Of a stretch of 43,922 nt of DNA, positions 10,971 to 21,592 are shown one piece after another. This DNA comes from Clavulina sp. PMI_390. Its lineage: Eukaryota > Basidiomycota > Agaricomycetes > Cantharellales > Hydnaceae. The stretch spans positions 262,969 to 306,890 of the forward strand of contig WIDE01000020.1 of the NCBI GenBank assembly GCA_015039315.1, given 5' to 3'. The notes under the pieces are model-generated. The model was given only the letters and a program-made list of their open reading frames with translations, did no database searches and was not told the DNA's origin. Made by a program: the position numbers and the translations under genes. Every line of letters begins with the position of its first letter. Position 1 is the first letter of the stretch.

Positions 10971-13551
10971 CTACAGCTCATCCTTTGGCACAAAGTTCTT
11001 TGCAAGATCCCACTGCCCAATCCACTTTGCCGTCAGCGCCTCCTTCGCAAGCGAGTCTGTAGGGCACGGCTTGGCCTTGAACGACTTGAACGCGCGATCA
11101 CGCAGCGGGCCCTCCCAAATCTTATAGCACCTGTTATCCACCAACGACACTGCAGCCTGCTCTCCCTCACCCGCCGCCCCATCCACCTGCATAGCCCCAC
11201 TACCACCAGCAGCACCATTCTGCCCTCCCTCTCCTTCACCTTCGCCTTCCCCATCACCCTCGCCGTCCTCACCATCTTCGTCTTGCTTCGCAGCTCGCGC
11301 AGCAGCAGCCTCGGTCCATTGAATTCGCACCGTCATGAGCCGGTCGTATTGCTTGATCGCCTTGGCGCTGCCCTCGACGATAACGAGCGAGAAGTGAGGG
11401 TTGAAAATCGTCAGGCCAGTCAGGCCCATCTGCTCCGCGTTCTTCCGGACCTTGAAGCGATGTGCGGGATCGCTGAGCGTCTTGATCCTAAGGGACAGGC
11501 GCAGTTTGAGTGATTCGGGCACGCAGCAAGGCATCATAATAAGTGATCAGCTCGGAAACGTACCGGTATACAGCGCCATACAATCCCTTCTTCTCTTCCT
11601 CCGTCTTCTTCGTCTCGATCTTCTCCCGTCGCTGTTCGTCCGTGAGCTTCCGGCTCTCGTTCATCTTCGTATGGTTCAGTTTCCGCATCGCGACCTCGCG
11701 CCGCACACGAGCTTCCACTTTCGTCGGATCCTGCACGGCATCGGATGTGAGCACCTTCATCAAGTTCGCCAAACGGACTATTGCACAAGAAAAGAGGCAA
11801 GCTCGTCAGTTATGTTGGTATCACGAATGGCTCTGGAGGGGTTGTACCTTTCGGGGGATCGGGCGGGATAAGACCCATTCTGATACGATCCTGTTTATCC
11901 TGCTGCTCAGCTTTTCGTCGATTCCGTCGAATCTTTTTCTCTTCCTGCAGGGAACATACAAGATGATGAGAATCCAGTTATAGAGTCCAATCAATGTTGA
12001 CAACGAACCTTCTTAGTTAGTTTGAGAGGTTTCAACGCGACGATATTCTTGTCCCATGGCGCAGGGATCGGAATAGGATGCTGGACAAGTTCTGTGATAG
12101 GCGAGCCTGACCCACGAATATTAAGCGCGTCGAAACCCAGGTCCAAGTCGTCGTACGTCTTGTTTGGAAGCAGCGAAGCATCCCACCACTCAACTTCAGG
12201 AGGCGGTTCCCTCTACACGTCACAAGCATATTGTCAGAGACGAAGCATTTGAATAGAAGTGGGCAGGACGTTCAACATACCCTCATATTCTTTTCCATTC
12301 CCTCAAATTCACTGTCAAGTCCAGCTCGCCCTGCACGTTCAGCAATCCGCTGCTTGAGCGCTTCGAGCTGTGCATCCTTGCGCAACTGCTCCGCCTGCGC
12401 CACGTATTTTCCCTTTTGGTTGAACTTGAACGACTTGCCGACTCGTTCTTTGGGCGCGCCTTCGAATCCGCTGTCAGGTCCACTTGCGGCAGCAGCTGCA
12501 TATGGATTGGCTGTGGCTGATGCAGAAGCGAGTGCAGCGGGCTTTCCGCTGGTTGGCAAAGTGGGCACTGGGGAGCTGCTTGAAAGTCGAGCGTTTGCCT
12601 AGAATCCGACACCCTTCAGTCAGAAACCATGTTACACCAGGGAAAGTGCAGAAGTATTACTCGCCTTGATCGAAGCAAACTTGGGTTGCATAGGCTTATA
12701 TCGCTCCTTATTAGACTGAGGTGCGATGGGTGTCGAATCAAGAAGCAGCGGGTGAGCAGCCATCTTCAGACCTGCACCTTGAGGACCAGGTTCCACTGGT
12801 GCAGCCGCCTTCTTTTTACCAGCAGCAACAGGCATCGACTAGATCATAAGAGGATAGGGGAGTCTCATGAGCGCGAGTAAACATGCAAGCATGTAAGAAC
12901 ATGATACTAACCAGATACGGATTCTCCTGCACTGCGCGGGTAGCCTGACTCGCTAATGCCCGCCGTTTCGCCTCGGCGATCTGCCTTGCCATAGCAGTGA
13001 CATCGATGGTAGGCGCCTTGGCACCAGCAGCGGCTGCAGCAGAGGCATTCTTTGAGGCGGCAACTGCAGCTGCGACTGAAGCTGGTCCGCCACCACCAGC
13101 AGCGACAGAAGCAGGCGATGGTCCGCCGAGTTTGTTCGAATGGTTCTGGTTGTATGACGCAACTTTGGCAGCGATAGCCGCACGCGCTTTTGCTATTTGT
13201 GCTTCTACGGAGAGCGGGGCCTGAGGTCGAAAAGAAAGATGAGCCGAAAGGAGGTGAGTGTGAGGGCCGAGACGAATGATAAAGAGTTGAAAACCTTACT
13301 TGGGAGCCTGAGGCGCCAGAAGCGGTCGGAAGGGATCCCTAAGGTTGATAATGAATGGATGGGTGAAAGGAAACAATGTCAGGCATGTCGCAGATATTCA
13401 CCTTGACTCAAATATTGACAAAAGCAAGCTTACCGAATCACTAGAATAGAACGAAGTCAGTGGAGGGCGATAGAGTGGCGTGAAATCGAAAGTACCTTTT
13501 CATCCGTTTGGCCGAATTATCACCATCGTCCGGCGCAACGCGCTTCGACAT
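10971..13551 (-). CDS. PRP3: U4/U6 snRNP splicing factor PRP3
   Basis: Prp3 binds the U4/U6 duplex in the tri-snRNP. The start at 13551 gives MSKRVAPDDGDNSAKRMKR, followed by APLSVEAQIAKARAAIAAKV, an Ala-rich linker, and ENPYLSMPVAAGKKK. Then come FKFNQKGKYVAQAEQLRKDA, REPPPEVEWWDASLLPN, PIPIPAPWDKNIVALKPLKL, TKKEEKKIRRNRRKAEQQ and RMGLIPPDPPKVRLANLMKV, the conserved PRP3 domain. The C-terminus has the DUF1115-type fold: GLTGLTIFNPHFSLVIVEGS, AIKQYDRLMTVRIQW, and CYKIWEGPLRDRAFKSFKAK, ending FVPKDEL. Between the last two lies an acidic Gly-Glu insertion (EDGEGDGEGEGEGEGG) that is not conserved. Multiple short introns separate these blocks (for example near 12600-12650 and 12840-12910). Frame and order are clear. 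Confidence 0.93.
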
Positions 13552-14226
13552 GACGCGGAGTCGTTGGGAGGTGGTGTGGCTTGTGGTGGACTGTTTGGTT
13601 CTCGCCAATGGAGACGGCGAGATCTACCCATTGGTACATGCCATGTATCAAGGGTCACCAATAATCGTGGATTGGAATAACAGGTTTTCTCGAACCCTAT
13701 ATTGTCCGGCAAGATACAAAAGCCTGAAGCCCTCTATGCCATGACGCGTTGTGAGCCGTCCAAGATCTCGTCAACTGTTAGAGAATGGAGATACTGTGGG
13801 ATACGACTCAAACTATCAGGCGAAATGAGAAGTGCTACAGCGAGGCTAAGCTTAACCTCGAAATGGTGAGCCTTAGAATGTGGTGCTCAAAGCTGCTTAG
13901 TTTGGATCGATCGCCATTAGTCGGCATTTTACTGGAAGGCGCAATCACAGTATCGCTCGGCCGCCGCTGAGCATGTCAGTTACTCAAAATGCCCGAAACT
14001 AATGTCGAATTACAGTGAAATGAACTAAGTATCCAAAATACACGAATGAGCATCGCAAAAGATTCAAAACCATCCAACAATATCGATAATCCTTGTCGCA
14101 AGTCGCTGGGCTTATTGCTTTGAGGAAGTGATTGCTGGGATTTTGACTGTACCCTAGCGGGAAATGAAATGAGATTTAAGCCAAGTGCGATAAATAGTAG
14201 CGCCCACAGCCAGCAAACTCGAATTC
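13552..14226. other. Intergenic: PRP3 promoter and AA9 gene 3' flank
   Basis: No gene is recognised in about 675 bp. Open frames on both strands between 13480 and 13980 lack motifs and plausible starts. The PRP3 promoter is expected at the left end. Confidence 0.5.
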
Positions 14227-15330
14227 TCAGCACTTGAAGACCGCTGGACCAGGGATAGTGTAGTTTGTGACAGTTGGATAATAGATGTTGATGGTGATTC
14301 CCCTGTTGCACGAAATGATAAGTATGGACTGATGAAAGCTGGAAGAAAGTCACTCAACGGATCAGTGCCTTTGTAGGCTCCCTGAAAAGCAAAAGTTGAG
14401 ACGTCAAAATGGAAGGTGTGGCACGACAAGAAGGGACATACCGGGAACGAAACGGTGGAGGGTGTCTTAGTTCCGGTGCTGCCGACGACATTGATCTGAG
14501 CACACTCCAACTAGAAAATCGGAGGCATCGTTAGGACTCTCGGGCCTATCATCATTGCCGCAAGTACTAACGTAAAATTGCGCTCCAGGATAACTGGATG
14601 CCGCGTGAAGTGCAACTGCGTAAGAACAAGATGGTCAGCCAACAACGCCTCTAGAAGAATCTCAGATGATGCACGCACTCATCTCTACACGAAGGAAATA
14701 GTTGCCAGGAGCAATGCAAGTGGGGATCGTGAAGGTCTGATTGCCATGCGCAGCAATCATCCTGTCAACACCCCACTTTGTCCCATCAAACCCATCCTCG
14801 AAAATCTTGAACCATTTCAGGCCTGTGACGTCCGTCTGGAGCGCACTCGGGACCCTTACAAATCGGTGGGTAATTAATAATCTTGGCGGAATTAAAGGCA
14901 TAAGGCGTAAGGTACATACTTCGCTAGATAGGCCATAGTTGGCCCTTTGTGACTGGAATCCACAGGATCAGCAGTATCCGAGGAAGTCCAGCCATTGGGT
15001 TGCAAGCCGTGGTCCCACTGAGCACCAATCGTGGCTCCAGCGGTGACATTGATGACTGTCTGTGAGTAGGGCGTCACCAGCGGGTTCGGGTCCCCGTTGC
15101 AGATGATCGAATTCGAGGTGACATCGGTCACTGGCCCATCATACTGTCAATGTGGGAGTGGGTCCTGAGAATATATATAAATGGTGTTGACGTCGGAGAA
15201 CACGTACAGATGGGTAGCGGACTCCATTCAAGTAACCCTGGTCCTTTCCATTGACGTACACTCGTTGGAAAATAGTGTGGGCACTAGCGGTCGAGACGGA
15301 AGCGATAAGCACGAGAGGCGAAAGAATCAT
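14227..15330 (-). CDS. AA9 lytic polysaccharide monooxygenase (secreted, no CBM)
   Basis: This is a copper-dependent oxidase that cleaves crystalline cellulose or related glucans. Joined exons give about 244 residues. The signal peptide MILSPLVLIASVSTASA is followed by His18, which would be the N-terminal copper-binding histidine of the mature protein (HTIFQRVYVNG). The second copper histidine is in DSSHKGPTMAYLAK (the HxGP motif). The distal pocket is represented by IALHAASSYPGAQFY, with the expected Gln and axial Tyr in GAQFY. PTCIAPGNYFLRVEM and GAYKGTDPGITINIYYP are classic family blocks, and the protein ends YTIPGPAVFKC. Six introns, all GT-AG, include one in the GTDP|GIT block. No cellulose-binding module or linker follows. 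Substrate and C1/C4 regioselectivity cannot be told from sequence. Confidence 0.95.
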
Positions 15331-15384
15331 GGTGGCGGATGGGAGGGTCTGTTCTCGTGGACAGAACGAGGGGTAGAGACCGAG

Positions 15385-15395
15385 CGTTTTTATCC
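15385..15395 (-). promoter_or_regulatory. TATA-like element of the AA9 gene
   Basis: On the minus strand the sequence GGATAAAAACG lies about 55-65 bases before the AA9 start codon, a usual TATA distance in strongly induced fungal secreted-enzyme genes. The start itself has a good context (CCACCATG). The element is inferred from position and composition only. Confidence 0.4.
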
Positions 15396-15901
15396 TGTAG
15401 GCAAGGCTTTCTCAGAGAAACAACCGGGCACGATCAATGGCTTCTCATCTAGGGGAGCAGTCTTCGAACGGCAGTGCGTTGCCGTCCGGCTCGGTGTACG
15501 CGACATTCTCTCGATGTTATACCGCAACTTAAGCTCAGCTCCACACCGCAGACCCGAGGGTTCTCTTAGCTCGTTGCAAAAGGTAGGCTTAGGTGACGAC
15601 TTTACGCTTGGCGAATTCTTTCTTAATCAAATGAGAATCATATGGTGGCCTGGCTTCGACGAGGTAGCTCCCGCGAGTCGCGGGTCGCCTCGGCGAGATT
15701 AAGTCGATGTTCTGCCGAAGAAGATAACTCAACACTTTTTAGCTAGCCGACTCTCGTAGTGAGCATGCCAAGCCGATCTCCATCAGCTGATAGGTGCGCT
15801 GGATTATGACAGCCTTACGACAAGGGACCGTTGCTCGTGGGGAAGAAACCAAAATGAACATTACAATGCCAGCTATCAGTGAGAAACCATTTTCCAGCTC
15901 A
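15396..15901. other. Intergenic: AA9 upstream region and KHDC4-like 3' flank
   Basis: This stretch holds the AA9 promoter and the 3' flank of the next minus-strand gene. The open frame on the opposite strand (15181-15702) overlaps AA9 exon 1 and its promoter and shows no protein-family features. Confidence 0.5.
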
Positions 15902-17572
15902 TCATGGGGGTGGAGGTGGTGGGGGGTCGCTCGAAGGAGGTGGAGGTGCTGCACCACCGGCAGGCGCTGCAGGGGCAGCGCCAGCAGCAGTGTAACCTTG
16001 ACCAGCGTAGTAGGCAGCATATTGTTGTTGCTGCTGGGCCTGCCACTCCTTGAAAGCTGGTGAGTTGACGTCGTAGCCATAGGCAGCCCTGTTTTAAATA
16101 AGAAAAACCATGTCGGAGGACAATTCCGCAGCCGCGACGAGTAGCCACGTACCAGTATGCAGCATATTCGGCTTCTGACTGTTGAGCAGGTGGACCTCCC
16201 GAGGCAGGGGCTGCGGGGGGAGCTGGAGGAGCCCCATCTGGAGGGGGAGGAGGGGCTCCATCCTCTGGTGGCGGTGGTGGCGGGGCATCGGAAGGAGGTG
16301 GTGGTGGGGGAGCATCTGAGGGAGGTGGAGGAGCATAGCCCTAAATAATCGCTTGTTAGTGACTGATTCACAGGGCGATCTTTGGGAGTAACATAGTGGC
16401 TTACGTTATAAGCACTATACGCAGCATATTGAGCTTGCGCTTGCTGTAGTTGCATCTGTTGTTCCATCATCGCCTGCCGAGCTTTGGCATGTTCTTGGCG
16501 GACAACGATGAGGAGATCTTCTGTTAGTTCTTTCGCCCGAGCGACTTGCGCTTCTTCCGGGCCGCTGCATTCGATGTCAGTATGGTGCACGATCTGCCAA
16601 ACATCGTCACTACTGACGTGATATGGATATGCATAGGTTCATCGGACTCTCGATTGGTCTCTGCTTCGTAAAAGCCCGAGCCAATGCCCTTGATCTGCAC
16701 ACGAGTGTTCGTCTCGTTTTGGATATATTTGACGAAGGCTCCCTATGAGAAAGCATGAGCATGATTTAGCAACATCGACAAAGAGTGAGTCATAAAGAAC
16801 GAACCTGCGGTCCGACGACCTTGGCCCTGACGTTGAAGTTTCTGATTGTTTCCAAACCAACCGGCAGCTTTTCCTCTGGCCATTTTCGCTATGAGAGAAG
16901 ATGGTTATTGGATGTGCTCAGCCAATGCAGTTTGGGAATGACTTACTCGCTCCCTGGGTTTATCATCCCGGCGTCGATCCTCAACAAGAGAGCCCAGATC
17001 AGCGGCAATACGCTCGTTCACTAGGGCAACAGCGGCGTCGACCATTGCTTGAGTGCTTCCAGAAACGTGCAAATATAGAGGAGGGTCTTTCTCTGTGGCC
17101 TTTGACTTGTCGGGGTACCAAACACCTTTGGTCGTGACCGAAGCTCCAGTTTCTTGTTGAATCTGAGATAATAGAAATGTTAGAATCTCTGTCAAACCCA
17201 GGTCGTGAGTACTCACCTGCTGCTGCGTCGCTCCCTTGGTTAGCAAATAACGGTTCCGAACGTCGTTGATCTCGATATCTTCGGTGAAGTCACCATCATG
17301 AGGGTCTTTGGGGGCAGAAGTAGAACCTCCAAGAGCTGGAGTACTAGATGGTCCCGCAAATTGCGCAGCAATCTTTGCAGCAATTGCGGCCTACAATAAC
17401 AGGAGAAGAAAGTATGCAGGATGATGAGAACTGGAACAACCGCAGAAATTTTGGGAAAGCTCACAGCAGCAGCGGCAGCAGTTGCGCTTTTGGACCCATC
17501 TTCAGTTTTGGCGGCCTTGGCAGGGCCCTCGGATTCCTCGCCAGGTTGGTCCCATTTGCGCTTCCTGTCCAT
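15902..17572 (-). CDS. KH-domain splicing protein, KHDC4/BLOM7 (KIAA0907) type
   Basis: KHDC4/BLOM7 proteins bind RNA and associate with the Prp19 complex. This one starts MDRKRKWDQPGEESEGPAKA, the typical opening. It continues with DIEINDVRNRYLLTKGATQQQ, IQQETGASVTTKGVWYPD and PPLYLHVSGSTQAMVDAAV (first KH-like unit), then RKWPEEKLPVGLETIRNFNV, RAKVVGPQGAFVKYIQNETN and TRVQIKGIGSGFYE with HIHITGPEEAQVARAKELTE (second KH unit with a GPQG loop). A Gln-rich helix (MMEQQMQLQQAQAQYAAYSAY) precedes a proline-rich tail made of SDAPPPPPP-type units and SEAEYAAYWAAYGYDV, ending SSDPPPPPPP. Several short introns are present. It shares a 62-bp divergent promoter with RPN1. Confidence 0.88.
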
Positions 17573-17634
17573 GGTTGTTTGGCTCAGTTTGAGCGCTCTT
17601 TGTTTATCCCGAGGCCAATTGCGCGTCGTACACC
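17573..17634. promoter_or_regulatory. 62-bp divergent promoter, KHDC4-like / RPN1
   Basis: Only 62 bp separate the start codons of two divergently transcribed housekeeping genes. Both 5' UTRs and the shared core promoter must lie here or overlap the coding starts. No TATA box is obvious. Confidence 0.6.
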
Positions 17635-20600
17635 ATGCCTGCTAAACAAGAGGCCACCATCGTCGTCCCCTCTGAGGACCCAAAAAAGAAAAAGCAAGAG
17701 GAGAAGAAACCAGAAGCTGATGATGATAAACCGAAGGGTAAAGATGGCGAAGATGCTGAAGAGCTGGTAAGCTACTGCATTGTGCTCTGCACCACTGGAT
17801 CGCCATTGGGAAGTCGCGTTTGTTCACACCATTGTTATAGTCCGAGGAGGACATGCAGCTCAGGAATGAGCTCGAAATGCTCGCTGAGCGCTTGGGTGTA
17901 TGTCTGCATTCGAACAGGATCGATTGCATTCAATTGACTGACGCGTTCCATGCACAGGAACCTGACACGACCCTCTATCGCCCTGCACTAGAAACACTAC
18001 GAACATTGATACGCACATCGACATCCTCTATGACTTCTGTCCCCAAACCCCTCAAATTCCTGCGTCCACATTATTCCGAACTCGAAGCCATCTATAACAA
18101 GTGGCCGATCTCTGACGACAAAGTAAGCAATTCTTTCATTCCTCGTCATTCATACCTGAATTCGATTCTATAGAGTCTCTTTGCGGATATCCTTGGTGTC
18201 CTTGCCATGACGTACTCCGATACACGGCCCAGGGAAACCTTGAAATACCGCCTGATTTCCAACCGCATGTCTAAAGACCCGTCACCCCCTGGGCTCTGGG
18301 GCCATGAGTATATCCGACATCTATCAGCGGAATTGGGCGCCGAATTTTTGGTCAGAGAAGAATCTGAAACCGCTGGCGAAACTCTTCCTGCGAGCGGTGT
18401 TGGGAGCATCGAGGAGCTCCGTGAACTGGGGTACATCTGTGCCAAGTTCCTCCTCGAGCACAACGCGGAGGCAGATGCAGTAGACCTCCTGGAAGAGCTT
18501 GAGTGTGTGAACAAGATAGCCGACCTCGTGGATCAGAATACATACACTAGAGTATGCCAGTACATGGTCAGGTAAGGGATCTAATCCACTGATGTATTGT
18601 TCCTACCACTAACCCCAAATATGCAAGCTGCGTCCCTCTGCTCCCTCCCCCTGACGATGTGTCGTTCTTGCGTACTGCCCATGCGATCTATTCAAAGTTC
18701 TTGAAATACCCTGAGGCTTTGTCTCTGTCGATAAGATTGGGCGATGCTGAAATGGTCGCCGAGGACTTCCAGGCTCCTGCGAACCCGTGAGCCGTACTGG
18801 TCCGGTGAGGAGACCCTGATCCTATCTGACATACTCCTTTCTGTTTCCAGGGCCATGCAGAAGCAATTAGCATTCATCCTCGCACGAGCTCAAGTACCAC
18901 CTGAATGGCTCAAAGGTGGGTCCGACGATGAGGACGAAGAGCTCCCTGAGGAACTCCAGGGGTGCTTGAACAACGCTGGGCTGTCAACGCACTTCCGAGC
19001 GTTCGGGAAAGAGCTTGGTGCTGAGGCTCCTAAGTCATTGGAGGATATCTACAAGACTCATCTGGAACACACCCGTATGTTTCGTCTTCTATTGTCTGAT
19101 GTAGGCTCGCTAACTCATTTGTTGCTATAGGAGCCCCGACCACGGTTGACTCTGCCCGAGGGAATCTTGCTGGTACCTTTGTGAATGCATTCGTCAATGC
19201 TGGATTCGGCAACGATCCTCTTATGGTTGCTGCTGAGGAGGGTAACAGCTGGATCTACAAGAACAAGGAGCATGGTGCGTATGAGCATTATCCTTTGTAG
19301 TTTACCGTTCCTTATGTGTATATATAGGCATGCTTAGCGCCGCCGCTAGCGTGGGCATGAGCTGTCTCTGGGATGTTGAAGATGGCCTAGGGAAGATCGA
19401 CAAGTACACCTATTCAGGGGAAGAATGGATCAAGGTTCGTCAATGTACTCTCGTACGCATGTGCATTATCTAAATAAAGTACGAAGGGTGGAGCGCTCCT
19501 CGCCATTGGTATCCTGCACGCCAATGTTCGATCCGAACACGATGCACCAGTAGCCATGCTGACGGAACACCTCGAGAACAAGAGCGTGATCTTGAAAACA
19601 AACGCAATCGTCGGGTGAGTGCACCACCACATCTTTTGTTAGTTAGCTCGCCGTAATCACGAACTCAACTTTGTTTCCAGGTTGGGCCTGGCATATGCCG
19701 GCTCGCATCGCGAGGATCTCATGGAGCTCATCCTGCCAATCGTCGCTGATGACACTGCCTCAATGGAGGTGGTCTCCCTTGCCGCTCTCACTCTCGGGTT
19801 CATCTTTGTTGGCAGCGCTAATGGAGAAATAGCTGAAACTATCCTGCAAACCATCATGGAGCGCATGGAGCCAGATGAGTCGCAATTGAGCGACAAGTGG
19901 GCTCGCTTCCTCATTCTTGGTCTCGCTCTTCTCTACGTCGGGAGACAAGATGCCAGTGACGCCACTGTCGAAACTCTCAAAGCCATTCCCCATGCCATCG
20001 CCAAGCAGGCCCAGATCCTCGTTGACATCTGCAGCTTTGCTGGCACTGGTAATGTCCTCAAGGTCCAAAGCCTCTTGCATCATTGCGCAGACCACATCGT
20101 CGCTCCTACTGTCCCCGAGGGCGAGGAGGCACCACCAAAGGAGGATGACACCTATCAGGCGTTCGCCGTCTTGGGTGTTGCGTTGGTAGCTATGGGCGAG
20201 GATGTGGGTGCTGAGATGTCCCTGAGACAGTTCAACCATCTCATGACGTACGGTGAACCCGTTGTGCGGAAAACGGTCCCTCTTGCCCTGGGTCTCCTTA
20301 GCGCCTCGAACCCTCAACTTAGCATCCTTGACACGCTATCCAAGTACAGCCACGATAACGATCTCGCTGTTGCGCTAAACGCTATCGTGGCCATGGGCCT
20401 CGTCGGTGCTGGGACCAACAACGCGAGATTAGCGCAGATGCTGAGACAGCTTGCTGGCTACTACCACAAGGAGCCCGATTGCTTGTTCATGGTGCGCGTT
20501 GCGCAAGGTTTGGTGCACATGGGCAAGGGAACCGTCGGTATCAATCCCTTCTGGAGCGATAGGCAAATCATGAGCCGAACTGCCGTTGCTGGCATACTGG

Positions 20601-21076
20601 CCACCTTAATTGCGTTCACCAACGCCCAAGCCTGTGAGTATTCTTATTGCATACTGACGCCGAAATCGAATATATCTGACGCGATTCAATATCAAAGTTA
20701 TCATGGACAAGTCCCACTGGATGTTATACTTCCTCACCACTGCCATGTTCCCGCGGTTCCTTATCACTCTTGATGAAGATCTCAATGAACTCCCCGTGAC
20801 CGTCCGCGTCGGCCAGGTTTGTGTCATCTCTCTTCTCCCTATACCTTACTTGCTCCTTTCTAACTTCTCCACGTCAAGGCTGTCGATGTTGTTGGTCAAG
20901 CAGGAAAGCCGAGAACAATTTCTGGATTCCAAACTCATCAAACTCCTGTGCGGATGGGAACAACCGAGCGAGCAGAGCTTGGTACAGAACAGTACATTCC
21001 TTTCGCGTCCGTACTTGAAGGATTCGTTGTACTAGCAAAGAACGAAGGCTGGGAGGATGACAAGATGCAGTCGTGA
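17635..21076 (+). CDS. RPN1: 26S proteasome regulatory subunit RPN1 (PSMD2)
   Basis: RPN1 is the large base subunit of the 19S particle that docks ubiquitin receptors and shuttle factors. The start [20 protein letters not shown] opens a charged N-terminus. Later exons give [65 protein letters not shown] (frame [16 protein letters not shown]), [16 protein letters not shown] and [14 protein letters not shown]. The proteasome/cyclosome repeats follow: [83 protein letters not shown] and [20 protein letters not shown]. The protein ends with [21 protein letters not shown] and TGA at 21074-21076. About a dozen short introns interrupt the first two thirds; the 19682-20632 exon is long. Identification is secure; size fits the family (about 900 residues). 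Confidence 0.95.
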
Positions 21077-21592
21077 CGTGCTCTCGTCTAGTGTTTTCTT
21101 CGTCCCACCTGCAATCTCTTGTATATTTCTGGACAAATTCAGTCCTGTCCACCTAATGATCATAAATTTCTCTGTTGATCCCGAAATTCTGTTCATTCCA
21201 ACGGAGAACAGGTTGTGACGGAGCTAGAACTTGAAGTTACTTGATGATGACGCTGCTCACTTCCGCCAGCCACCTTCACTAGCTTAGAATTTTCTGCGCC
21301 TACGCATGGTAGCAGGCTCCAGACTACGGTCAACATTTATTTCTGACAATTGGAAATGAAGTCACCCCACCCCTGAGTCAGGAAATTGTTTGTTGTTGGA
21401 CGTTTATCGAGCGACTCGGAACGTCATCGTGAATCTGCCTGGGGGTCTTCAACTTCTCCGACACTTTTCCAACAACACATTCTGCCTTGAGCTCTACAAC
21501 CCAGGAGTCTTCGCCTCGGAGCACTCTACCTCGACTCCAATTAGTTAACTTGAACCACCCCCACCCAAGGAGACAACAGCTCGTACTCCCAG
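21077..21592. other. Intergenic: RPN1 3' end and PTEN promoter
   Basis: About 516 bp between two plus-strand genes. A CT- and CCACC-rich stretch directly before 21593 is likely the PTEN 5' UTR. No open frame or repeat of note was seen. Confidence 0.5.

Noticed and set aside
15181..15702. 173-codon open frame on the plus strand
   Set aside because: It is antisense to exon 1 and the promoter of the AA9 gene, has no protein-family motif, and its composition follows the opposite strand.
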